Of a stretch of 64,000 nt of DNA, positions 1 to 11,182 are shown in pieces. How positions within the stretch are numbered: position 1 is the stretch's first letter; each line of letters starts with the position of its first letter. The notes under the pieces were generated by a model. The model was not told where the DNA came from, made no database searches, and was given only the letters and a program-made list of their open reading frames with translations. The DNA comes from Lasiosphaeris hirsuta (Eukaryota > Ascomycota > Sordariomycetes > Sordariales > Lasiosphaeriaceae): assembly GCA_030549175.1 (NCBI GenBank), contig JAUKUA010000004.1:186001-250000 (forward strand), given 5' to 3'. The position numbers were made by a program, and so were the translations under genes.

Positions 1-3000
1 CAAAGAATACACTTAACAAGCCGACAAAGTCAAACGGCTAAAGCAGTGGATTTTAAAGACTGTCAGTCCACACTACCAACGTACGACTTGTAAGCCAACC
101 AAATCGATAATAGAGTGGTATACGGCTCTATAACAACAAGCCGGCATCAACAACGACGAGGCTATAAACCAAGTACGAGAGACATACTGGCTAGCCGTAA
201 AACCACTTATACGAGCCCCAAGGGACTTAATCGAGTGGTCAGAACAGTGGGAACAAGCTATATCAACAGCTCAAGACAAAGAAGTTGCTGAAGCAACTAG
301 AACTAAATCATAGTTCAACGACTTCATGACCGTAGTACAGCCTATAATTGGTAACTAGGTCACATCGTACGAAATCGTACAACAACGTCAGCAGTTAACT
401 CTTACCTACCGGGAGGTTACCTACGATTTTCGGAAGGAGGTTAGGCGACAGACGAAGACCCGGATACCGGTTGGTAACCGCGTAGCTAAAGGCTCGTTCG
501 GCCCCTCTTTTGCTAGTACAAAAGGTACTAAAGAAGCCTATCAAGAGGACGCTCTTAATAGCGATATCGTACCCCGTAGGGATGAGAGGAAGCAAAATAA
601 TAGCCGAAAAAGACAACTAGACGGCTTTGGTAAAGGCCAAAGACCTAAAAAGAGACTAAATACGGCCTCGGGCATAGCTAAGAACACCACTTCAGAAGGC
701 GAAAGACTTAAAAAAGGGCCAAGGCCTTAGGCATAGCCATAACTATATACCCTTATTACGGCCAGTTCTACCGTCTAGTAAGATGCTTCTATGCCTTTCT
801 AGAACTAGCCCTTGATAGCTTTATAGAAAGAGAGTATATTCGGATCAAGGCCAACGAGGCTCTATTAGATCTAGAACTTTAAGAAGAAGTCGAAAGGCTG
901 AAGCACTAAAATGGGGAGTCACAAAGCTGACTAGGCCGAAGAATAGCCCGTTGCCCTGGAAGCTTTCTTATTACAAAGACAACCTTCTCTACAGCTAAGT
1001 ATCCATTGAAAAAATTCGTAATTCTAGACTCTGGAACTACTATACATATCTTTAACCAAAGAAACAGATTTAACAACTCTAAAAGGGCTGTACCTAGAGA
1101 TTATCTGTGGGCTGGAGATAGCTTAGTACCTATTCAAGGGTATGGAGATGTGGATATCCAGATTCAAGGGCTACAACGGCTAGAACAACGGCCACACCAA
1201 CGGCTTGCAATGGACCTATTCGACTACAAAGAAGGATATAACGGCTTCCGATACCTACTTCTAATCATTGATAGATGGTCAGGCCTAGCCTGGGACTACT
1301 ATCTTCAGGATAGAGAAGCAGAGTCTATTATCCCGGCCATAACCCACCTATTCGGCACTCTGGAACAACAATACCAGATAAAACCAAGAGTGGTAGAGTG
1401 TGACAACGAGTTCCACAAGCCAGTTATCAAGGCCATCTTTACACAACGATTTATCAAGGTCGAGCCTTCAGCACCTAACACACCTGCCTAGAATGATGGC
1501 GCCGAACGCTCAGGGGGTGTAATAACAGAGAAAGTCAGAGCCATGAGGGCCGGAGCCAGATTTCCCGCAACACTATAGCCAGAGATTGCAAGAGCCGCAG
1601 TCTACCTATACAATAGGACACCAAAATACGGCTATAACTGGAAGACTCCCTACAATCGTTTTCACACCTACCTAGCCCATGGAGATAGCACAGTGGTAGA
1701 AGATAGAAAGCCAGATCAAGCCCACCTACGAGCCTATGACTGTAAGGCCTACGCGTTAACACCTAATGCTCAGAAAGGCATAAATCAACAGCCAACGTCA
1801 TTACAACGGTGGAACCCAAAGCTAAATCCTAAGGCCTAGATAGGCTATCTTATTGGCTATAGCTCTTCCAATATCTATAGGATCTGGAACCCACTAGCCA
1901 ACAAAGTCATCAACATAAGAGACGTTATCTTCAACGAAAAAGAGATCTTTAGTGGAGATATCCAAGCCTTGAAAGACAACTGTTTACATATCCAACTCGA
2001 CGAACTAAGCCACCTTCTTACAACTATTCAGCTACCAGAGCCTGAGCAACTACGGCCTACCGCACTGGAAGAAGAGCTAGTTGACTAGCTAATAGTTGAA
2101 GCCGAAGCAGAGGTTGAAGAACAGCCTCTATATACATGTTCAAGATTTGAGCCGTATCCTACACCTTCTTTATCTCTAGCCGCAGCACTACTTACGGCAT
2201 CAATTCAACAGGCCAGTCAAAGCCAACCACACAGTCAAAGCCAACCACACAGTCAAAGCCAACCACACAGTCAAAGCCAACCACACCTTTGAACCATAGA
2301 TGGCAGCCTTCACTACAGGTCGACTAATCCAGCCTAGATCCACCAACAAGAGCCACACCTTAACAAAGGCTATGGTACAACGGCTCGCAAAAAGGCCTAA
2401 TGGGCTACAGTCACTTCACGGCTAGGATCTTCCACCACTACCAAAATCACACCATCAACTTCAGAACCACCTTTTTGGGACCCTGTTTTTACAGGCTGAA
2501 GAAGACCACTTAAAAAGCCACACTCAAAAAGAGTCATGGAACGAAGTGGATAAGCAAGTCCTACAAGGCCAACACCTCTTAGATTGTATATGGGTATACA
2601 CCTATAAATTCAACCAAGATGGCACCTTAAAAAAGTGTAAGGCAAGGCTAGTCGTTAGAGGTAATCAACAACAGCCAACAGAGCAAGAGACCTATGCCGC
2701 TACTCTAGCCGCTAGATCCTTCCGTATAGTTATGGCTATTGCAGCTAGATTCGACCTTGAACTAAAGCAGTTCGACGCAGTCAACGCCTTCGTCAACGCC
2801 TTCCTCAACGCCAGCCTTGAAGAAACTATCTATATACGGATGCCTACAGGCTACAGAACCCCTAGAAAAGTCCTACGCCTAAAGAAGGCCTTGTACGGAC
2901 TACGACAATCACCACTACTATGGCAAAGGGAGCTCACAACAGCCCTCAAGAGCCTAGGTTTCCAAGTCGTTCCACACGAGCCACGTATCCTAATGAAGGA

Positions 3001-3735
3001 TAGAATATTGGTATTCTTCTATGTTGACGATATCGTCTTCGGCTATCAGAAACAAGATACAACCAAAGCCCAGAGGCTAATCCAACAACTACAACAGAAA
3101 TACCAACTCACAGGTGGTAACGACCTAAAGTGGTTCTTGAGTATTGAGGTTCTAAGAGATAGACCTCAAGGCCTAATTTGGCCATCACAAACAGCTTACT
3201 TCGACAAAATCGTCCAGTTAGCTGATACAGAGCCAACAACAAAGACAAAGGTGCCTATAGTTATAACAGAGCTATTACCCTACTAGGAAAAGGCCGAACA
3301 CTCTTCAATAACAAGATACCAACAGAAGACTGGATCTATTCTATACGCGGCTGTGATTACAAGGCCTGATATCGCTTTTGCAGCATCACGGCTAGTCAGA
3401 TTTAATACTAATCCTGGACCACAACATCATAAGGCCGCAGACCAAGTGCTACACTACCTACAAAACACCCGGAACCTAGCTCTACAGCTAGGAGGAGAAG
3501 AAGACTTCATTGTGGCTAGCGATGCCTCTTTTGCAGATAATAGCCGTGACCGCAAGAGCTCACAAGCCTACGCTATGAAGCTATTTGGTGGCCTCATAGG
3601 TTAGAGAGCTAACAAGTAAGACACTGTTACTACATCAACAACAGAAGCCGAACTCCTAGCGTTAGCACAAGCAGCGAAAGAGTCTCTCTTTATAAGTCGA
3701 TAGCTAGGTAACCACCTTGAATAAGCCAAAATAAA
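1..3735 (+). mobile_element. Degenerate Ty1/copia LTR retrotransposon, both ends missing
   Basis: Relic of a copia-type gag-pol polyprotein. From about 1006 there is a protease-like DSGTT, then an integrase core with its first Asp in AMDLFDYK, its second in VECDNEF and the Glu after a stop at 1489 (NDGAERSGG). Reverse transcriptase occupies about 2546-3286, with FYVDD at the active site and an LYGLRQSP block. RNase H runs 3353-3720 with ASDASFADN. The order protease-integrase-RT-RNase H is diagnostic of copia rather than gypsy. Many in-frame TAG stops lie where CAG or TGG is expected, which fits CpA to TpA changes on either strand (RIP). The left end is cut by the window edge. Homology ends near 3735 without a recognisable LTR. 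No frame is long enough to be active. Confidence 0.93.
2214..2285 (+). repeat. Four exact copies of an 18-bp tandem repeat in the copia relic
   Basis: The unit cagtcaaagccaaccaca is repeated four times without mismatch. In the pol frame it encodes the hexapeptide SQSQPH four times, in the linker between integrase and reverse transcriptase. Perfect copies inside an otherwise mutated element suggest expansion after, or late in, RIP decay. Confidence 0.95.
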
Positions 3736-4129
3736 GCCTAGAAATCGGAGGGGACCATTTCCGTCGGACGGCTGTCTGCCAAACTCTTCCGTTACCTCCT
3801 AAACTTCCACATCCTCGGAATCTATAACCTCTCGATAGCTTCCAAGACCTTGAGAATGTTCTCGAGGGCATCGACAAAGCTACCATGGTGGTATGATACT
3901 TGGCTCTATAGTAATCCCCCACAACGTTTTCTGGCCAAGTCCGGATTAGTCGCAGAGCCGGAGCAGGGGATGAGGCGAAGTGAGCACCTCCCGGAGCCGA
4001 GGTAAGTTCGGATATGTTACCGTGATTTAAAATCGGGTATATATGAAACACTATCAATTTTACTATTCCCATAACAGCCCAGCGCTTCAGACAGGTTCCA
4101 TCTTATGTAACAAATTTACTGTATAAGTA
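3736..4129. other. Spacer after the copia relic, no gene seen
   Basis: Mixed-composition DNA after the point where RNase H homology stops. No LTR, TG...CA terminus or target-site duplication could be recognised. Short open frames here carry no recognisable motif. It is probably repeat debris. Confidence 0.5.
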
Positions 4130-4559
4130 GGCATTTTTTTTCTCGCTTACTGGAGCTGTCCTCGCCACGCGAGACATCGGTGCCACATTCCAGCGTTTTC
4201 GCTCCAACCACTCCTCGGGCAACTCCCTGATACTTCTGTCCAATGCCGTAGCTCTCTAACATCTTCAGCGTAGCAGAGCCATACGGAGTAGTCTGGGCTA
4301 TCTCAGAGGCGCTGACTCCCGCAGTCGTCGCTGTTACGATAGGCGTCTGCCCCAGCTCCTTGTTCAGCCACCCGCGTTTGTTGCGATGCTTAATCCTTTC
4401 GGCCAGCGATAGCAGCTTATTCCGAACCGTTAGGGGGATATTCTATTCCCTACCGTCTCTTCTGGTATAAAGCGTGGCAAGGATTTCTCCGGTAGGCGAG
4501 TACCGGTCCGAGGGGTTGTAGGCGATATGGTTGAAGGTATATTTCTGGTTATATATCAT
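4130..4559 (-). pseudogene. Unidentified coding relic with one in-frame stop
   Basis: On the minus strand an ATG at 4557-4559 opens a frame that reads about 40 codons to a TAG, then about 100 more codons without a stop. The second part is hydrophilic and protein-like (LTVRNKLLSLAERIK, then an Ala/Thr/Gly-rich stretch, then a Lys/Ser-rich end). I do not recognise the family. Its place between repeat remnants suggests it belongs to another mobile element or a repeat-borne gene. The single stop may be another RIP-type change. Confidence 0.35.
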
Positions 4560-5475
4560 GGAAGCCTCTTGCGTAATAGGGAGGTGACCATTGGGGTGTT
4601 AAGGTAGGTTTAATCTTTTCTTACCGGTGGTGTAAAAGTGGCGTGGTAACGTCGATCGTAGCTCTGTGTATGACTTGGCTCAGCCCGCGGCAACAACAGC
4701 TCGACCGAGAATTGGAGATCTTTGAGAGTTTAAAGAGTAAGCTACTTTCCTCCCTCAAACTCCAATAGTGCGTGCGTGACTTATGTCGGCCTCCTTGTCA
4801 TACTGCTGCCAGCTCCCCGTAGACCGAAGGTCTTCAGAGTCTGGCAGCACTAGGGCCAATGGACGCGACCTCTCATTAAATCCTCCTAACCTACCTACTT
4901 TACAAGTGGCTCTTTCAATCTATATCAACTCCAATCGCGCTTCAACATTCAGAAGCCGAACCAAGGTGTAAAAAGAGCACGAGGATGCTAGTGACGTAAA
5001 CAGTACCCGAGGACTTTTTGTCGACAACCTGAGTCTTGAGCGTCGTCGGGGCAGAGTCGAAGTCGGCCCAAGTCTGGGATTTCCCGTGGTGTAACCTACA
5101 GTCGTAAAATCGAGGCAACATCGAGACAGCGACTTACATGAATAGGGCCAAGCGACCGGACCGTGGAGAAGGGAATTTGGCACAATAGAACCCGTACGAT
5201 CTAATCTACGCCGAGTCAGGTTGGTTGGCTTCCTCGCATTCAACACTACACCCCCGTCCTCGCTGAGACAAAAACCGTTTCTCCATGCAGAGTCTCACCT
5301 CAGAGATAAAGTGAGATATGAACCACCAATCAGATCAAATAGCTTTATCAGTATATACTAGCTACACAAGCACTCGCAGCGGCCAGGTACCTTAGGTTAC
5401 ACGACCGGCCCAAGCTGACGCCGTCCTAAACATCATCCAACCGGTATTTTATCCACGCTTCCCTCATGTTTCTCA
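4560..5475. other. Decayed spacer upstream of the copia region
   Basis: About 0.9 kb without a supported gene. Short frames on both strands show no motif. The right edge is the 3' flank of the P450 gene. Confidence 0.5.
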
Positions 5476-7165
5476 TTACCCCTCGTGGGCCTTCTTGACA
5501 TAGACCTCGAGCCCCTCCTGCACGACAAAGAACGAAGCGTTCGCCTTCAGCGGCCGGCCCGGGTGCGCCAGCTGGAAGCGATAGTCCCTCAGCAGCCTGG
5601 GGACCACCTTATTAATCTCCAGCAGCGCCAGGTTGCGCCCGATGCACAAATGGCTCCCGCCACCAAACTATCGCCACCTGGTTTAGCAACACACGTCACA
5701 AAGACGTCTCGCTCCGGACAGTGCTTACCTGAAACATATACCTCTCCATCTTGCGCGCCCGCTCCTCGTCCTCCAACCAGCGCTCGGGCCGAAAGACATC
5801 GGCATCCCCCCCAAACACCTCGGTGTCGCGGTGCAGCACCCACCCGTTGGCCGCGATGGTCACGCCGCCTGGGAAGAACTCGCCGTCGAGCTCGGCGCCC
5901 TCGGGCGGGACCAGCCGCGTGATGTTGAGCCCGACGGCGGGCCGCACGCGCATGGCCTCCTTGAGGCACGCCTGGATGTAGGGCAGGTTCTGGGCCTCGG
6001 TCCACGAGATGTTGCCGGCGGGGGGGATGGTGCCGTCGGCGACGGCAGCTTCGATCTCGGCGACGATTTTGGCGTACGACGGCGTCGAATCGAGTATGTG
6101 CCAGAAAAAGGACTGCATCGTGGAGGCGGTCGAGTCGGAGCCCGCGAAGCTGCCGGGGGTTAGCAAAGCAAGGGAAAAGGGGAAAGCGGGGGAGATTGAT
6201 TACATGGCGCCGTGGGCGACGGCGAACACGTCACCCTCGCGGAAGCGCTGCGGATCTTTGAGGTGGCCTTGGATCAAGCTGGCCATGAGATCCTGCCGGC
6301 CATCGCCGGTCCGTAAGAGACCCGCGCTGTCCTTGTCGAACGGCTGGCGCCGCGACATCTCCTCGAGCGCCATCCGGGTAATCAGCGCGTTCTTGGTGCT
6401 CATCCCGGGGAGGAACTGCCGCAGGGGGTTCCGCCGAAGCAGGTAATCCAGCTCGGGCACCTGCCCGACGATGCCATTATACGTCTGCGAGTTGTCGATG
6501 GTCTTGATAGCGTTGTCCACGTCCCGCCCCTCGGCCAGGAACCCGAAGCTCCTGCTGAACGCCACCTCGCCCAGCACGTCAAACGCAAAGTAGTGCAGGT
6601 AGTTGCCGAGATCGAAGACGCTGCCGCCGCCACCGATATGCTCCTCAATTTTCTTGGCGAGCAGCTCAATCGCGTCGTTGATAAACGGACTCAGCTGCTG
6701 CATGGCCGCCATGCTGTAGGGCACGTTCGCCACCCGCTTCTTGGTGGCGTGCACATCCTCCCTGACCTCGGTAAAGATATCTGGATTCTCGGGCGGCGGA
6801 AACACGCCGTAAAAGGGCGTCTTGAAGAAGCGCTTGCCGGCACTCAGCAGCGTGCGCGCGGCCTCGGGCGACGCCACCGACACCTCGTCGGGCGCGATGC
6901 GTACAATGGGGCCGTACTTGCGGTGCAGGGCGATGTGCTCGAGGTGGGTCCGGCCGCGGGCGACGCTGAGGACCTTCCAGAGGCGGGAGACGGAGGCGAG
7001 GGGCGGGCCGGGGTACTTGCGGAGGGGGGAGGCGTAGCGCTTGTAGGCGGCGCGGGCGGCGAGGGTGGTGATGAGCACCAGGACCCAGTGGGCGGCGAGG
7101 AAGGAGGCGGCCGTGGCGACCAGCGCCGAGGACGGTTTGGCGTCGGACGTGGCGGCGATGCCCAT
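5476..7165 (-). CDS. Cytochrome P450 monooxygenase (pisatin demethylase/benzoate hydroxylase-like)
   Basis: Heme-thiolate monooxygenase, probably bound to the endoplasmic reticulum by an N-terminal hydrophobic helix (residues about 14-36). Three exons join in frame: 6204-7165, 5729-6149 and 5476-5667, giving 524 residues, the usual length. The first splice rebuilds the I-helix oxygen-binding motif (HGAIFAGSDSTA). The second joins directly into the heme loop FGGGSHLCIG with the Cys ligand. Also visible are the K-helix ExxR (KEAMR), the FRPERW block and the proline-rich hinge after the anchor (KYPGPPLA). The closest recognisable type is the fungal pisatin demethylase-like clan, but the substrate cannot be inferred. 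No secondary-metabolite synthase lies next to it, so it is a stand-alone P450 here. Confidence 0.93.
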
Positions 7166-8929
7166 CGTGACGGCTTTGTGCGGTCAACTGGCTGTGGAGA
7201 GATGGCAACTGTTGAAGTTGCTAATCCGGCGAGCTTATAACGGCCGTGGGCGAGAGGGCGTTGGAGCTGGCGGGGAGAGGGAGTGGTTAGCCGGCTGGGA
7301 CGCGGCCGGCCGCGTATATATGGGAGGTCTGGTGTAAAGGGAGCATCTGCCGATATTCGAGCAGCCCTTCCCCAGTGGCTTGCACAGGCCGGGCCGGAAA
7401 GTACTGGGAAGCCAACCAGGCCCCAGTCTTCCCCAGCGGGCGACACCACCTCCATCGCCAACAGTGGCCATGCCATTGGATGCCGTGGCGTGTCATTGGC
7501 CCCTCAGCGGCTTGGCGTCGACGGGTGAGAAGCGGCTGCATTGACGCTGCTCGTGGCCGTGGACTAGCACTCGGGCGTAAAAATAGAGGGCGATGTCAGG
7601 TGCGCGTGCTCTCCTCCTCCTCCTGCTAGCTCCCAGCCGTCCAGCCGGGATTCTCGAGTGCTTGGCAACGCCCTCGCCAGTGGGTCAATGGCCCTCCACC
7701 GTCAGCACCACGACCCGTTTTCCGGTCGAGTCGCGTGTTGGCCGCAGCACCATGGCGAGATGGGTGTGTCGCTGCCGATGCTGAGCCGCGCCAATTCCTC
7801 GTTGCCGTCATATAGGGGGAAACAAAATAACCCGGCGCATTGGCTTGGACATGATGTTGGGTTTTGCAATGGCACGACTTTTTGCCGCGGTCGCGTCTGC
7901 TGGCGGAGGATAGAGAGCGTTTCGTGTCCCTAGGTGCGGAGGTGGGCGTGATTGCGAGAATCTTACCCTGCTCGGCAGTTGATCTGGGCCCATGCGGGCA
8001 GCTTGATCACCAAGCCAGCCCACGCTGGCCAGCGAGCCGTCGACTCGACTGGCGGATGTGGTGTAACTTGGCGAGCTGCGTTGAGGCAAAAAGCCAAAGC
8101 GAGAGAACTCAGAGAACAATTGGAGGGCGAAAAGTTGGGGTAACCACCCCCCCCTCCTGCTTGTTCGCAGATTCCCACCTGCGCTTGCCTTGGCAGGTAG
8201 GCATTCTTGTCCATCAGCCCTCGTCCCAATGGGTTACTGCTGAAGCTGCTGCGTGCCTCGGCCATTCCCCAATCTCGAAACCAAAATAACTATCTCTTCT
8301 TATCATCAATCAACGGCTAAATCCCAGGTGATCGCCGCTCGCCTCCCTTCAAGCCACACAATCACGTATGGTTCATCCTTACCCCGCATTCCGTCGGGCT
8401 CGATCCGATCTAGGTGGCGGCGGATTGATCCAATTGGCCCGCCCTTTCACATCCCCTGACCAACACCCCCCCCCTCGTGAAGTCGACGCACTTCTCTTTT
8501 ACCTCCGTCACAACCGCTGAATAAAAGCTTGGTAAATCCCCGCCCCAAGTACAGTGGCTTTTGCGCGGAGAATTCGTGTGTTTGGCCAAGCTTGCGAGGA
8601 AAGGTACGGTACCCGCGTCTTATTTTGGTATTGGGTGGTTTCGGGCATGATTAGCCAAGTTTGGCGTGTAAACTAGCAGGAATCAGTACTCCGTATTCGA
8701 GACACAATGACATGAACATGCTTGATGTTTACACCCCAGGGACACATTGCATCACATTGCTTCACGTCACACAGACACAACAGAGAAAGCTTCAACAATC
8801 CATCTAAGCTGCTTCAATTACACTTAGTATGCCACCGGATCCGTCCGTTTTATCTGTTCCGGACGCCAAAACTCCGAGCAATGATGTCCCACAAATGACC
8901 CTCACATTGATGTCGCCCCATGCCTATCT
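7166..8929. other. 1.8-kb intergenic region, P450 promoter side
   Basis: Holds the promoter of the P450 and the 3' flank of the L1-domain gene. Several open frames of 60-210 codons occur on both strands, but they are GC-driven, low in complexity and lack recognisable motifs. A run of C residues lies near 8146 and another near 8467. No RNA gene was recognised. Confidence 0.6.
7315..7320 (-). promoter_or_regulatory. TATA-like element upstream of the P450
   Basis: TATATA about 150 bp upstream of the P450 ATG, embedded in GC-rich sequence, so it stands out. The role is inferred from position only. Confidence 0.3.
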
Positions 8930-10253
8930 TCAAACATCCACCGCCTTCTTAGCAGTCGCCTTCTGTTTCTTGAGCTTGGATTTCCGCTCCGCAATCTCCT
9001 TGTCGAGCTTGTCGTCGTTGCTCACCGCCTCCACGGGGGCCGCGAGCGCAGCCACCCTCTTGGACTTCTTCTTGGGCCTCGGCTCCTCCTTGGGCGCCTC
9101 CTCTACCGCGGCGACAACCTCGACGCCCTCGGCGTCAAGCGACTTCCGCTTCTTTCCAATGTTGGCCTTCTCAGCCTTCTCGCCCCCCTCGGCCCTCTTG
9201 CGCTTACCGGGCAGCGCGCTGGGCGGCGCCGCACCGTCGGCCACCACCTTGGTCTCGTCGAGCCACAGCTCGTCGGTCTGGTAGATGGGGAGGGCCGTGG
9301 TCTCGGGACCCTTGAGGTAGAAGTTCCGCACGTTGCTCCACTTCTGGGGTACGAAGCGGTGCACCAGCTCGCGCGCCACGCAGTCGACGTTGGCCGCCAG
9401 GTCCTCGACGGGCCAGCTCGCGTACCCGACCTTGACGGCCGTGTTGGTCGACGGGCTGAGATGCACCAGGGCGGCGCCGATAGCCTTGCGCAGCTCGGCC
9501 ACGATCTCGGCCGTTGGGCGGGCGTTCGCGTTGGTGGCCGCGTCGCGCTTCTCCTTGCGGGCGCCCTTGGGCCGGGCCACCTTCTTGCCATCGACCTTTT
9601 CGCGCTGCGCCATCAGCACCACGGGTACCGGCCGCTTGACGGTGCTCTTGAAGAAGGTCTTGCCCAGGGCAGTGGGCAGGCGGTTGGTGATGCGGTCGTC
9701 CGACAAGAACAGATCGTGCTCGGCGAACAGCTTGCGCTGGGCCTCGTACGACTTGAACTTGGCCTTGAGATGCGAGATGTCGACGACGCGCGTGATGCGC
9801 TTGCGCAGGTCCTCGGGGAACTCCTCCGACGCCACTAAGTGCTTGTAGAATCGCTGGGGGTCGGCCGTGATCAGGCAGATGGTGGCATCCTCGTCCGTGT
9901 TGAGCGGGTGTGGCAGCACGATCTTGCCTGGTTGGAGCCTGTTCGACTGGTGGATGTGTGATTTTGTCGTGAGCGTGAGCCAGATGGGCGTCTGGGCGAT
10001 GACGGACTCTTCGTCGAGCAGCGTCTGCTTGCCGGTGGAAGGGGCGGCGATGGCTTTCTTGATGTGGCCGAGGAGGGCCTTGGAGGCCTTGAGGACCTGG
10101 TTGGGCGTCAGTTTCTGCTCCTTTTGTTTACTTCCGACGCCAATTGGGCACGGAAAAGGCCATCAAAGCCCGGGAAAAGGCGCTCACCTGGTCAGAGTCG
10201 ACAAGCGACACGGTGGTCTCAGCCGTCTTTGCGACGGTCGTGGATTTAGACAT
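8930..10253 (-). CDS. Ribosomal L1-domain nucleolar protein (Cic1/Utp30, RSL1D1-like)
   Basis: Predicted ribosome-biogenesis factor with a ribosomal protein L1 fold, working in the nucleolus on pre-rRNP. Exon 1 (10188-10253) encodes 22 residues and joins in phase 0 to exon 2 (8930-10117), giving 417 residues. The L1-like domain covers most of residues 25-300 (LTPNQVLKASKALLGHI near the start; later KVGYASWPVEDLAANVD and WSNVRNFYLKG). The last about 100 residues are Lys/Glu/Ala-rich with clusters such as GKKRKS and KKKSKR, probably nucleolar targeting and RNA binding. Yeast Cic1 and Utp30 share this architecture; I cannot tell which is the orthologue. The intron ends in a tandem NAGNAG acceptor (gagcag), so a one-residue Gln variant is possible. 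Confidence 0.88.
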
Positions 10254-11182
10254 CTTGGGCGGTTTGCTGTGAGATGTCGAGGCGGGGTGTCGCGCTCGAC
10301 CGTGAAGTCGATTTTTTCTGGGTCTTTGAGAATTTCAGGGGACAAGCGGAATGTTGGTTTTTCCATCGCTCCGATAAGGACCCACCCAGCTGGGGTGGGC
10401 TAGGCTATCAGCCTATCAAGGTATATCAAGCTTGAAGAGTGGGGGAGGTGGGGGGCTGGAGCTGCTGAACGCGGGGTCGTGCTAGTGCATTGGATGGCGG
10501 CCGGCTGCAGCTGTCTACCAGATCGCCGGGTGCACATGTTCAAGGCTTCATTGAGCGCGTCACTCATTGGCAAACCTCGATTCACCAAATACGTCTCAAC
10601 TTCAGACTCCATTCTCCAACTGCTACCTACATAACTACATAAGCCGGGCACCGCCTTTCTCCTCGTAACCATCCATCAATTCTATCTCTCGTCCTTAACC
10701 TCGACAAATCCTGTCATCGACTCATGTCTACCTCAAGGTAGTCCTTTGTCCGCCGACGACCAGCCACTATTTCCTCCTCGCCGTGCCTTTGCAAAATCCA
10801 ACAAGCTCAACACTGCCCCCTGACAGAGAGACCCAGTGCCGAAGAACTAACACATATAGAATAGTCCAACAAATGATCCAACAAAATGACGCCCTGCTAT
10901 GATGCAACTCCGACCCAAGCAAAAAGTATTGTACAGAGTACAATGTCCCGGGGGCGCGCAAGTCCCAGCTGGCGAAGAGTATAAAAACAGAAAAGGGGGT
11001 ATGTGAACTTTTTCCCACGAAGCAAACCGCAAATCCGTCCGTCCGTCCGCCGCCCGCCCCAAGCCGAAACCGAGGAAACTAATGAAACAGACAGCCGGAC
11101 AAGCCAGATCGATGACTTCATCCGAAAAAGGTTATGCAATGATAACTTGAACCACCTGCTTGGGGTGGTTTGCAACACCGGG
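10254..11182. other. Intergenic region between the L1-domain and FHA genes
   Basis: Contains the promoter of the L1-domain gene and the 3' UTR of the FHA gene, both on the minus strand. No further gene is supported. Confidence 0.6.

Noticed and set aside
2214..2285. Tandem repeat considered as a CRISPR array
   Set aside because: Units are directly adjacent with no unique spacers, and the sequence is in a eukaryotic transposon.
3600..4130. Search for a 3' LTR of the copia element
   Set aside because: No TG...CA-bounded stretch could be matched to another copy in the window. The element seems truncated.
5485..7165. P450 as part of a secondary-metabolite cluster
   Set aside because: Neighbours are a transposon relic and a ribosome-biogenesis gene. 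No synthase, transporter or regulator is adjacent.
6593..7240. 215-codon plus-strand frame over the P450
   Set aside because: Gly/Arg/Val-rich shadow. The P450 exons on the minus strand explain the region.
7235..8290. Overlapping frames on both strands upstream of the P450
   Set aside because: No motif, no splice support, and composition driven by GC content.
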